Of a stretch of DNA of 64,000 nt, positions 25,869 to 34,746 are shown piece by piece (position 1 is the first letter of the stretch; the number at the start of each line of letters is the position of its first letter). This DNA is from a candidate division CSSED10-310 bacterium (GTDB lineage: Bacteria > CSSED10-310): positions 62,001 through 126,000 of the forward strand of contig JAFGEQ010000005.1 in NCBI GenBank assembly GCA_016931515.1. The letters are read 5' to 3'. Made by a program: the position numbers and the translations under genes. Under the pieces are notes generated by a model. That model was given only the letters and a program-made list of their open reading frames with translations, was not told the DNA's origin and searched no databases.

Positions 25869-26038
25869 AAAAGTACTCGATCTGTCCGGTTCGGAGATTG
25901 ATTGATTTCTATCCGGGATGCAGAGTAGAGAAGATAAGAGCGAGCGATTATTTTTCAGTGAACAGAAGTGTTCGGTTGATGTGACTGAGCAGTGTGATTA
26001 AGGTCGAAAATAGAAAGGTTTTGAGGAGGGAGTTGGAT

Positions 26039-26425
26039 ATGGCTTACAGGATTCTTGTTGTCGACGATGATCCAGATATTGTGGAGATCACGCGCCTTTA
26101 TCTTGAGCAGGAAGGATACAGGGTAACGTCCGCAGGTGATCGAACGGAGGCGAGGGATTCGATTGAAAAGGAAATTCCGGATTTAATTTTACTCGATGTC
26201 ATGATGGCAACACCTACCGATGGATTTGATCTTGCTTATGAGTTGCTTGAAAATCCCCAGACCAAAAACATTCCGATCATCATGATGACTGCCATGTCGG
26301 ATTCTCCAGATTACATCGAAACATTCCAGCATATTACAGAAAAACCCTGGCCCGTCAGTGTTTTTCTGGAAAAGCCGGTTTCGGCGGAGAAACTGATCAC
26401 AACGGTCCGGAAGTTCTTGAATTAA
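26039..26425 (+). CDS. Single-domain response regulator (CheY-like receiver)
   Basis: A 128-residue receiver domain with no output domain. The acidic pair VDDDPD (about residues 7-12), phospho-acceptor Asp in LILLDVMM, the Thr/Ser of MMTAMS and Lys of FLEKPVS are all present. It has a loop insert (ATPTDGFD) after the acceptor. GGAGGGAGTTGG precedes the ATG; the frame extends upstream. It lies 29 bp ahead of fdhA, so it is probably cotranscribed with it. The partner kinase is not in the window. Confidence 0.88.
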   Translation: MAYRILVVDDDPDIVEITRLYLEQEGYRVTSAGDRTEARDSIEKEIPDLILLDVMMATPTDGFDLAYELLENPQTKNIPIIMMTAMSDSPDYIETFQHITEKPWPVSVFLEKPVSAEKLITTVRKFLN

Positions 26426-26454
26426 TTTATTTAACCATCAGGAGGAGTGATTCG

Positions 26455-29151
26455 ATGGCTATAAAGATAACCCTGGATGGACGTGAAGTTGAGTGCGAAC
26501 GTGGGATGACTATTTTGGAGGTCTGCAATAAGCAGGGGATTCGGATCCCGACCCTGTGCTATCATCCCCAGGTTTCAAAAACTGGAGCGTGCCGGTTGTG
26601 TATTGTCAGAGTGAATAAAACGATGTTCAAAACGGCATGCACTGAACCTGTTGTCGATGGCATGAATGTCATCAGTTGCGATGATGAACTGATATTCATC
26701 AGGAAGAGTTTATTAAATTTACTGTTGTTGGAAGGCGATCATAATTGTTTGTACTGTGAAGCAAACGGTAATTGTGAACTTCAATCTCTCTGTCATGAGT
26801 ACGGTATTGAGATACCTCCTGCCGGAGACATACGGAATGTCAGAACCCGTGATGTCACGTCGAGTGAAGGCTTACGGCGTGAAGAAAATCGTTGTATTTT
26901 ATGTGGTCGCTGCGTCAAGGCATGCGCTGAAATCCAAATGAATCGAGTCTGGGATTTTGCCGGACGCGGCAGTCATGCTCATCTGACAACACATATTCAA
27001 GATGTTCTTGGTGATTCCGAATGTGTTCAGTGCGGTCAATGTGTTCAACTATGTCCAACTGGAGCTCTGTCGTTCCAGACAGTGTATGGCCGTGGCCTCG
27101 AATGGGAGTTGACGAAAAAATCCAGCATCTGCATCTACTGTGGGGTAGGCTGTAAAATCGACTTCAGTATCAATCCTCAAGGTGAGCTGGTGAGGGCGGA
27201 TGGTGCCCTGGATGGTCCCAACAAAGGACATCTCTGCGTTAAAGGTCGTTTCGGGTTTGACTTCGTCCAAAGCCCAAAGCGGCTGAAGACGCCCCTGGTA
27301 AGGAAAAACGGTGAACTCGTTCCAACATCTTGGGATGAGGCACTGAATCATGTGGCCGATCGCCTGAAACAGATCAAAACAGAGAATGGGAGTGACAGCG
27401 TGATGGCGTTCACTTCCGCCAAATGCACCAATGAAGAAAACTATCTGCTTCAAAAGTTTATTCGCGCGGTGATCGGTACGAACAACATCGATCACTGCGC
27501 TCGTCTCTGACACAGCTCAACAGTCGCCGGTCTGGCGGCTACATTGGGCTCAGGAGCAATGACGAATTCCATTCGTGAGATCCCAGTATCAGAGGCATTC
27601 CTCATTATTGGATCGAATACAACCGAGAACCATCCAGTAATCGGTGCCATGATAAAGAAGGCGGTTATCACGGGTGGAAAGAAGCTGGTGGTTGTGGATC
27701 CTAGAAAAATTGAGATGGCAAAATACGCAGATGTTTTTCTTCAGATTTTGCCTGGCACCAACATCGCCATATTAAACGGATTGATGCACGTGATCATCAA
27801 GGAAGGACTTCACGACAAGGAGTATATCAATAGCCGGTGCGAGGGATTTGCAGATTTGGAGAAGACGCTGGAAAGATACACACCGGAGTATGTCGCTGAT
27901 ATCTGCGGGATAGACGACCCGGAGATGATTCGTAAAGCGGCCCGTATTCTGGGCAACGCCAAGCCAATGGCGGCCTATTATTGCATGGGAATCACTCAGT
28001 TCAAGTCTGGTGTAAACGGTGTGAAATCTGTCGCTAACCTGCAAATGCTTCTTGGCAATCTCGGTGTCGCAGGTGGAGGAGTCAATCCATTGCGGGGTCA
28101 AAGCAACGTGCAGGGAGCGTGCGATATGGGTGGACTGCCGAATGTCTTCACTGCCTATCAACCGGTTACCAATCCGGATGCCCGGCAAAAATTTCAGAAT
28201 GCCTGGAAAATTCCGACGCTTCCAGAGAAGCCCGGTTTGACGATCGTGGAATCCATGAACCTTGCGATTGAAGGCAAGGTTAAAGCGCTCTATGTAATGG
28301 GAGAGAACCCGGTGATATCCGATCCCAATCAGCATCACGTGATTGAGGCTCTAAAAAGCCTCGATTTCCTGGTTGTGCAGGACATTATGCTGACCGAGAC
28401 TGCAGAATATGCGGATGTGGTTCTACCAGGATGCGCGTTTTTGGAGAAAGATGGAACGGTATCCAATACGGAGCGCCGAGTCCAGGTAATGCGCAAGGCT
28501 TTGAATCCGATTGGTGATGCCAGGGATGATTGGTGGATTATCACCGAAATTGCCCGTCGGATGGGAGTTGAGTGGGTATATAATTCAGCGGAAGAAATTT
28601 TCGAAGAATTGCGGGCTGTTACACCCTCTTATGCCGGAATGACCTATGAGCGGTTGGAAAATGAACTGCTCCAATGGCCATGCCCGACTATCGGCCATCC
28701 AGGCACTCAGTTTCTTCATAAGGACCGGTTTGCCAGAGGCCTTGGATTGTTCACTGCGATCGAATACACACCTCCTGCTGAACAAGTTGATCCGGAATAT
28801 CCACTGGTTTTAACCACCGGTCGACTTCTCGAGCATTTTCATACCGGAACCATGAGCCGAAACTCAAAAATTCTTGACGCGATTGTGCCTGAACCATATG
28901 TTGAGATATTTCCTAATGACGCAGAAAACTACAACATCAGTGATGGTGAAATCGTCTCGGTATCGACTCGTCGTGGTAGCATTCGTTTAAAGGCGTTTGT
29001 TACAAAACGACCGAAACCCAATGTCGTATTCATCCCGTTTCATTTCCATGAGGCATGCGCTAATGTTTTGACAATCGATGCGCTGGATCCCTTATGCAAG
29101 ATACCGGAATTCAAGGTCTGTGCATGCAAGATCGAGAAAGTATATCCCTGA
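26455..29151 (+). CDS. fdhA: Formate dehydrogenase alpha subunit, selenoprotein (Sec352)
   Basis: Oxidises formate to CO2. The 898-residue cytosolic protein starts with a NuoG-like module: 2Fe-2S Cys35, 46, 49 and 62; a His-Cys cluster (DHNCLYCEANGNC); and two 4Fe-4S motifs (CILCGRCVKAC, CVQCGQCVQLC). Next is the molybdopterin oxidoreductase part, beginning with CIYCGVGC, and then DHCARL-U-HSSTVAGL with Sec352 as the Mo ligand, encoded by UGA 27508-27510. Both halves are in frame and match the family across the UGA. A SECIS hairpin follows. The C-terminus has the Molydop_binding domain (LTTGRLLEHFHTGTMSR). It precedes the NuoE-NuoF fusion by 13 bp. Together they suggest a soluble NAD-dependent FDH; a bifurcating role is possible. 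Confidence 0.96.
27522..27540 (+). promoter_or_regulatory. SECIS element of fdhA
   Basis: Starting 11 nt after the UGA, AGUCGCC pairs with GGCGGCU around the loop GGUCU. E. coli fdhF has a GGUC loop at nearly the same distance, so this is a strong SelB-binding SECIS. Confidence 0.92.
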
Positions 29152-29164
29152 GGAGTAAGCTATT

Positions 29165-30994
29165 ATGATAACAGCACAACAAATTAAAGATGTATTGGAA
29201 ACATACGGCAATGCCCGGGAAAACTTGCTGGTAATCCTGAGAGAACTTGAAAACATGTCGGGGATGAATTACCTCGATAAATCAGTGCTTATACAGGTTG
29301 CAGAATTAATGAACCTTCCGCCAAGTGCCATCGCCGGATTTGTTGAATTTTATACAATGTTCAGATCAAAACCCAGGGCTCGACATGTCATCAGGATCTG
29401 CAAATCCACGCCATGTCATACCATGGGAGCCATATCCGTTTTTGATTCCGTCAAACAAGTTTTGGGAATCCAGGAGGGTGAAGCGACACCCGACGGTTTG
29501 TTTTATCTGGAACGATGTGAGTGTCTGGGAGTTTGTTCGGTGGCACCTGCCATGATGGTTAACTACGACTTACACGGTCTGCTGACGCATGAGAAGATTG
29601 TATCTATTCTGTCGTCATACCGGAACAATCCTGTCGCTGATGGTTGGGGTTCCGGTGAGGAGATCGATGCGGCGCAGACGATTTTACCGCGCACTGGTCA
29701 GACGATTCGTCTTTTAGAGAACATTGGTAAGATCGACCCGGAGCGGATTGAAGATTATACGAATTCTGGCGGGTATCGCGGAATTCGAAAAGCCCTTTCC
29801 GTATCGCCAGCGGATGTTGTCAGTGTTGTTAAGGATTCCGGTCTTCGGGGCCGTGGAGGTGCTGGTTTTCCGGCTGGTTTGAAATGGTCTTTCGTGGTTA
29901 AGGGCGATATGCAGAAATATGTAATCTGCAATGCGGATGAGGGCGAACCCGGTACATTTAAAGACAGGATCCTGATGGAAGGCAACCCGCATTTATTACT
30001 GGAAGGTATGATGATATGCGGATATGCCACGAATGCCACTATCGGTTATATCTATGTCCGAGGCGAATACCGACGATCGATCGATCGACTTCAAATGGCC
30101 ATAGAGCAGGCTCGTGCGAGTGGTTTTCTTGGAAGACGGATATTCGGATCCGGGTTTGATTTCGATGTATTCATCAAAGAAGGCGGTGGCGCATATGTCT
30201 GCGGGGAGGAAACCTCCTTGATCAACTCCATGGAGGGGTTCAGAGGGTATCCCCGATACAAACCACCGTTCCCGGGTCAGGCAGGTTTTAACAATAATCC
30301 TTCAACGGTTAACAATGTCGAGACATTAATGTCAGTTCCGATGATCATGAACCGGGGAGCCTTATGGTTCAAAGAAGTGGGGACGGTGACCTGTGCGGGA
30401 ACGAAGCTGTTCTGTCTGTCAGGTAAATTGAATCGAACAGGACTTGTTGAACTGCCGATGGGGGTTACGCTGCGAGAGATCATTGATGTTCATGGCAAGG
30501 GCATTTTAGAAGGTAAAGCATTTAAATTCGCCCAGATAGGCGGAAGTGCTGGTGGAATAGTGGGGCAGGACATGATGGATACTCCATTAGATATTGATAC
30601 TTTGATGCGACAGGGTGCGACACTTGGATCTGGCGTTATCCTTGTCTGCGATGAGACCACGTGTCCGGTCGATTTTTTGTTGCACACAATGTCGTTCTTC
30701 AAGCATGAATCCTGCGGACAGTGTACTCCGTGCCGTATCGGGTGTGCTCAACTCGAAAAAACGACCATGAATCTAGCAAAACGCATCGCTACGGTACCGG
30801 ATCTGACTGGACTGAAGACATTGGCAACCCTCATGAAGCAGACATCATTGTGCGCGCTGGGTCAATCACCGATCATGCCAATCGAAACCATGTTGAAATA
30901 CTTCAGAAAAGACTTTGAAAATCACTGCAATCCGGATTATAAATGTGCAGCCTGTGATGCGTCGTTATCCCGGTTTTTCACTGGTACACATTAA
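29165..30994 (+). CDS. NuoE-NuoF fusion, NAD(H)-dependent flavoprotein subunit
   Basis: A 609-residue fusion that probably passes electrons from FdhA to NAD+. Residues 1-150 are a NuoE/HoxE thioredoxin-like 2Fe-2S domain (ICKSTPCHTMGA and CECLGVCSVAP carry the four Cys). Residues about 190-600 are NuoF: GLRGRGGAGFPAGLKW binds NADH, NADEGEPGTFKDR binds FMN, and SCGQCTPCRIGC is the 4Fe-4S site. A C-terminal extension ends with CNPDYKCAAC. Two separate subunits in most bacteria are fused here. It follows fdhA by 13 bp. NAD+ as acceptor is inferred from the family; NADP+ cannot be excluded. Confidence 0.93.
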   Translation: MITAQQIKDVLETYGNARENLLVILRELENMSGMNYLDKSVLIQVAELMNLPPSAIAGFVEFYTMFRSKPRARHVIRICKSTPCHTMGAISVFDSVKQVLGIQEGEATPDGLFYLERCECLGVCSVAPAMMVNYDLHGLLTHEKIVSILSSYRNNPVADGWGSGEEIDAAQTILPRTGQTIRLLENIGKIDPERIEDYTNSGGYRGIRKALSVSPADVVSVVKDSGLRGRGGAGFPAGLKWSFVVKGDMQKYVICNADEGEPGTFKDRILMEGNPHLLLEGMMICGYATNATIGYIYVRGEYRRSIDRLQMAIEQARASGFLGRRIFGSGFDFDVFIKEGGGAYVCGEETSLINSMEGFRGYPRYKPPFPGQAGFNNNPSTVNNVETLMSVPMIMNRGALWFKEVGTVTCAGTKLFCLSGKLNRTGLVELPMGVTLREIIDVHGKGILEGKAFKFAQIGGSAGGIVGQDMMDTPLDIDTLMRQGATLGSGVILVCDETTCPVDFLLHTMSFFKHESCGQCTPCRIGCAQLEKTTMNLAKRIATVPDLTGLKTLATLMKQTSLCALGQSPIMPIETMLKYFRKDFENHCNPDYKCAACDASLSRFFTGTH

Positions 30995-31018
30995 CTTATA
31001 CTGATTGGATGGTATTTG

Positions 31019-31048
31019 CCGGAGATTCACTTGGATCTCCGGTTTTTT
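31019..31048 (+). terminator. Intrinsic terminator of the fdhA operon
   Basis: CCGGAGAT/ATCTCCGG stem (31019-31026 with 31035-31042) with an 8-nt loop followed by six T. It lies 24 nt past the fusion gene and just touches the stop of the convergent ferritin-like gene. Confidence 0.9.
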
Positions 31049-31514
31049 ATCCTCCAGCTGTTTGCGGAAACGCAGTGTTGGAGTACAAATACTCCACTTT
31101 TTCCTTGTGCCGCAGTTCCTGCGCGGCGAACTCCAAAAGCAGTGATCGAATCTCACCCTCAGGTTGGATTTCCGCCAGTCCGAGATAAAACTGATGGGCA
31201 TTCCATTCTCTGTGGGCGGCTACGAGATAAACTTCTGAAGTCGACATATCCTTTTTTACATCCGGCATTGACACATATTGGGCCACCTGATAGTCAACAG
31301 GCGCATCCATCGGTGTGCCCTTTGATGTATAACTGCCCTCCAGGAAACGGACCAGGAATTCTTTGTGCTTGAGTTCCTCAGCCGCCAAAAAACTCAGAGT
31401 TTTCTTCGCGACTGGGTCGTCAACAAGATTTAACAGATTCGTATAAAATAAGTAAGCATCCTCTTCGTTCTTAATGGCTCGCTCAATGACAGTCTTCATT
31501 AATATTTTATCCAT
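31047..31514 (-). CDS. Ferritin-like (rubrerythrin/COG1633) diiron protein
   Basis: A 155-residue four-helix-bundle protein with the two ferritin-like helix pairs: IKNEEDAYLFYTNLL then AAEELKHKEFL, and AAHREWNAHQFYLGL then AAQELRHKEKVEYL. Each pair holds the E...ExxH diiron ligands. It has no rubredoxin tail, so it is a minimal 'ferritin-like' rubrerythrin relative, with likely oxidative stress or iron roles. GAGGAG precedes the ATG. It is convergent with the fdhA operon, sharing its terminator, and the 287-bp gap to the next gene shows nothing else. Confidence 0.85.
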   Translation of the reverse strand: MDKILMKTVIERAIKNEEDAYLFYTNLLNLVDDPVAKKTLSFLAAEELKHKEFLVRFLEGSYTSKGTPMDAPVDYQVAQYVSMPDVKKDMSTSEVYLVAAHREWNAHQFYLGLAEIQPEGEIRSLLLEFAAQELRHKEKVEYLYSNTAFPQTAGG

Positions 31515-31801
31515 CTTGATCCATCTCCTCTGCGTCGAGAGTCCCTCAGGACGTTACATGCCTTCACTCGATAACATTGCCATTATAAGAAAAATGACTG
31601 AGAGTTCAAAAATACTATCAAGATTATTAGAGTGCAATCCCTCGATATTCTTTCATCTTTGGCAGGTTGAACGGGCGAGACTATTACCGGATACAACTTC
31701 TCAGGAGTATGGAAGAATTTTCGAGTGTGAGAGTCAAAATTAGGCTATCCTTTCAGTTTCCGCTGAAATTGATCGGCAGCTCTGCAAGACAGATCGGAAA
31801 C

Positions 31802-33160
31802 TCAGGCGGATACATTCAGTCCTTCGAACAGTATGTACGGAAAGAAGCTGGAACCAGCGCCACCGCCAAATCCGGATACCCACTCCCGTTCAGAAGAAGA
31901 CTCCGAATAATTCTTCATGAACATAGTGTAGAAGTTACCTCCGGTCATTGCGTTTTTAATCCGACCGACCGGCTGGCCGTTTTCGAAAAGGATACCGTAT
32001 TCGATATTTCCGGACCAGTCGCCGTTTATAAGGTTCCCGAGGAGAACGCCGGTCAATTGATCGACGAGGAGCATACGGTTGGAGGACGAGAGAATATCCC
32101 TACGCGACCGGGTTCCGGGCGGGAGAAACAGGTTTGTAAAAGCTGGGCCGGGTACGGCAGCATAGCTTCGGCTTTTAATCAGCGCCGTATAACGGAATCC
32201 GTTCCCCGATGGTTCCATACCCAATTTTGCAGCTGAATTCAGATCCAGGAGATAGTTTTTGAGAATTCCATTTTCCACCAGGAAGTTTTTACGGCAAGGA
32301 ATCCCTTCATCATCAATGATCTGTGAACCAGTAGCATGAGGAAACAACCCGTCGTCAACGATTGAAATCTGCTTGTTAAGAATCTGCTCACCGATTTTTC
32401 CGGTTAGAGGCGACATCCCTTTCGCAACAGCGGCACCATTAATTCCGGCTCCGAATGCCGCGAAAATATCCGCCATGGCATGGGGTGTGAACAGAATTGG
32501 GATTGAAGCGCCTGAAAAAGGGACATTTGTCCGGCCCATTCTGACGAGTTCGATCACTTCCTCGGCAAGTCGTTCCGGATCGGTGAATCCCTGCTGACCC
32601 ATATAAAAACGATACGTTGTCAGAATGTTGCCTTCCTCAGCAAGTATCGCGACAGCCGATACAGTCTGAGTGGTTCGTTCATAACAGGAGTTAACGCCGT
32701 TACTGTTCATGACATTGACACGAATGGTGGTGACATCAGCGCCGGCACTTGCAACCAGTGATGAGTCGTAAGCGCGCATTCTATCAATGATCGACTGTGA
32801 TTGAGACACCATATGGTCCAGGTTTTTATCCGGTTTTGGAGAGATCGCCAGTGTTCCGGTTTGGAGGGGTGCGGGAAAAGAGTAGGTGACTTGCTCACCG
32901 AACGGAAGCAGTTCCAGAGCCTGGTCAACTGTTTCGAGGGCGCGATCCATATTGGATGTAGTCGTTTGGGCTATCCGGCCGTTATTGATAACGCGCAGGC
33001 AGAACCCCGCGTCCTGAGACTCTTCCATTTCTCGAAGTACTCCATTACGAAATCCGATCGAAATGTTTCCGGATTCCAAACTGAATATTTCTGCTTGGTC
33101 TACTTCATTGGCGGCACGCGCAATCACAGCTTTTAAAATGTCATCTCTCTCAGTTTTCAT
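31802..33160 (-). CDS. TldD/PmbA (TldE) family metalloprotease-like protein
   Basis: A 452-residue protein of the modulator of DNA gyrase family. It shows the family layout: an N-terminal domain with GISIGFRNGVLREMEESQ-type repeat (NISIGFRNG, EESQDAGFCLRVI), a middle GVNSCYERTTQTVSAVAI, and a C-terminal half with LFTPHAMADIFA, and DDEGIPCRKNFLVENGILKNYLLD. It lacks an HExxH-type motif, pointing to the PmbA/TldE member of the TldD/TldE pair; no TldD partner is adjacent. GGAGG just before ATG 33160 decides the start. It overlaps the spoVG stop by 11 bp. Confidence 0.87.
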   Translation of the reverse strand: MKTERDDILKAVIARAANEVDQAEIFSLESGNISIGFRNGVLREMEESQDAGFCLRVINNGRIAQTTTSNMDRALETVDQALELLPFGEQVTYSFPAPLQTGTLAISPKPDKNLDHMVSQSQSIIDRMRAYDSSLVASAGADVTTIRVNVMNSNGVNSCYERTTQTVSAVAILAEEGNILTTYRFYMGQQGFTDPERLAEEVIELVRMGRTNVPFSGASIPILFTPHAMADIFAAFGAGINGAAVAKGMSPLTGKIGEQILNKQISIVDDGLFPHATGSQIIDDEGIPCRKNFLVENGILKNYLLDLNSAAKLGMEPSGNGFRYTALIKSRSYAAVPGPAFTNLFLPPGTRSRRDILSSSNRMLLVDQLTGVLLGNLINGDWSGNIEYGILFENGQPVGRIKNAMTGGNFYTMFMKNYSESSSEREWVSGFGGGAGSSFFPYILFEGLNVSA

Positions 33161-33458
33161 TGTTTCCTCCTTCAACAGGATCTTCACAAATGAGGCCCGC
33201 ATTCATATAAGCATCAAGAACATCTCGCCTGAACTCAGCGGCAAACGATTTGTCGATGAATGCAATCGTGTCCCTGAATTCACCTTCCCTCAGCCGGATT
33301 GACGGCATTCCGAGAAACAAACCGCCTGACCGGCCTTCCAGAATCCGTATCCCCCGGATCACCAAAGTACCTTCGATCTCAACATCCGCGACCCCGCGAA
33401 TTTTACCTCCCCGGGTTCCGGTATCGAAGGGGTAAATTCGAATCGATGTAATTTTCAT
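33150..33458 (-). CDS. spoVG: SpoVG family protein
   Basis: A 102-residue protein that matches SpoVG: MKITSIRIYPF at the start, VADVEIEGTLVIRGIRILEG and the LFLGMPSIR block (about residues 47-55), then DTIAFIDKSFAAEFRRDVLDAY. SpoVG binds nucleic acid in several bacteria and affects septation; its presence does not imply sporulation. Between gpsA (16 bp upstream) and tldE (11-bp overlap), all on the minus strand. GGAGCG precedes the ATG. Confidence 0.9.
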   Translation of the reverse strand: MKITSIRIYPFDTGTRGGKIRGVADVEIEGTLVIRGIRILEGRSGGLFLGMPSIRLREGEFRDTIAFIDKSFAAEFRRDVLDAYMNAGLICEDPVEGGNNEN

Positions 33459-33474
33459 TACTCGCTCCGATGAC

Positions 33475-34503
33475 TCATATATCGATCTGATGCTCCGACT
33501 TCAAGCTTCTTGTCATTAAATCGAGTACCGCCTGCCTCGGTGATTTCTCGTGATACAAGGTTTGATACACCTGCTCGGTAATCGGCATTTCCACATCATA
33601 CCGATTGGCTAATTCCCTTGCTGACAGGGTTGTTTTGACACCCTCAGCAATCATCCGCATACTCTTCTGGATGGCATCCAGTGTTTCGCCCTTGCCGATC
33701 CGATGCCCGACCTGAAAATTCCGGCTGTCTGTACCATCGCAGGTTAATACCAGATCACCCATACCGGACAGTCCCTGAAATGTAATTTGTCGAGCGCCGA
33801 GAGTGGAACCCAGGCGAGTAATCTCCCAGAGTCCACGTGTGATCAGGGCTGCCCGAGTGTTCGAACCGAGATCCAGTCCTGCCACGATGCCGGCAGCGAT
33901 CGCAATGACGTTTTTCAAAGCACCTCCGAGTTCGACTCCGATGACATCCGAATTGGCATAAACACGAAACGTCCTGTCATTGAAAATCTGTTGGGCAAGA
34001 TGAGTCGTATCCGGATCATTGCCGGCGATGACGGCGGTTGTGGGTAATCCCTGCGCAACTCCTCGGGCAAACGTAGGACCCGAGAGCACAAGATAGTGAT
34101 AAGGTAGATCGGATCCAATTACCTGTTCCGTGACCTGGCTGACTCGCATCAGGGTCCCATTCTCGATTCCTTTGCTGGCGCCCACAATGACCGCCCCGGG
34201 TTCAATGAACGGCAACGCTTTTTCAATTACGCTCCGGATCGATTGGCTGGGAGTCACTAAAACTATAAAACGAATTCCTCTGAGAACTTCCTCGAGATTG
34301 TGACTTGGTTCGATTGATTCCGGCAGATGATAGCCCGGCAGGAAGAAGGCATTTTGGCGGGTATCCCGAATAATCTGTACCAGTTCCGGCTCATAAACCC
34401 AGAGCCGAACTCGTTTACCGTTACGACTCAGAAGCAGCGCGAGAGCAGTACCCCAACTGCCCGCGCCAATAACAGCAATCTCGTCAGGTTGAATAATGCG
34501 CAT
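33475..34503 (-). CDS. gpsA: NAD(P)-dependent glycerol-3-phosphate dehydrogenase
   Basis: Makes sn-glycerol-3-phosphate from dihydroxyacetone phosphate for phospholipid synthesis, feeding PlsB (11260-13518). IAVIGAGSWGTALALLLSRNG (about residues 8-28) is the NAD-binding loop, followed by SKGIENGT, LSGPTFARGVAQGLP, GGALKNVIAIAAGI (catalytic Lys) and GLSGMGDLVLTC. Length 342 is typical. GAGGA precedes the ATG. It heads the minus-strand operon with spoVG and tldE, divergent from the kinase gene. Confidence 0.96.
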   Translation of the reverse strand: MRIIQPDEIAVIGAGSWGTALALLLSRNGKRVRLWVYEPELVQIIRDTRQNAFFLPGYHLPESIEPSHNLEEVLRGIRFIVLVTPSQSIRSVIEKALPFIEPGAVIVGASKGIENGTLMRVSQVTEQVIGSDLPYHYLVLSGPTFARGVAQGLPTTAVIAGNDPDTTHLAQQIFNDRTFRVYANSDVIGVELGGALKNVIAIAAGIVAGLDLGSNTRAALITRGLWEITRLGSTLGARQITFQGLSGMGDLVLTCDGTDSRNFQVGHRIGKGETLDAIQKSMRMIAEGVKTTLSARELANRYDVEMPITEQVYQTLYHEKSPRQAVLDLMTRSLKSEHQIDI

Positions 34504-34690
34504 TAGAAATCCTCATCCGATTCTGCACGAATCATGGTGTTCGGCGTTCCATTGAGAGACCGTCTCATCATCAAACATGACGTCATCTCGACAGGATACT
34601 CACCAGTCCGGGTGATGACTATAACAGGTTGAATCCAGTTTATTCAAATCGCTTTAGAATGGATGGATGTTCAGAGCTTAAGAATGACAG

Positions 34691-34719
34691 TTGCGATTTA
34701 TGGTCTGAAATATGATAAT
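34691..34719 (+). promoter_or_regulatory. Candidate promoter of the kinase gene
   Basis: TTGCGA (34691-34696), a 17-nt spacer and GATAAT (34714-34719), 27 nt upstream of ATG 34747. The remaining part of the 243-bp divergent gap from gpsA is unassigned. Confidence 0.5.
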
Positions 34720-34746
34720 CCAGCTGTGGAAGGTTGATGAATCCAA

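Noticed and set aside
26455-29151. Frameshift or two separate genes in fdhA
   Set aside because: The break is a single UGA at the known Sec position of the family with a SECIS-like hairpin directly after it.
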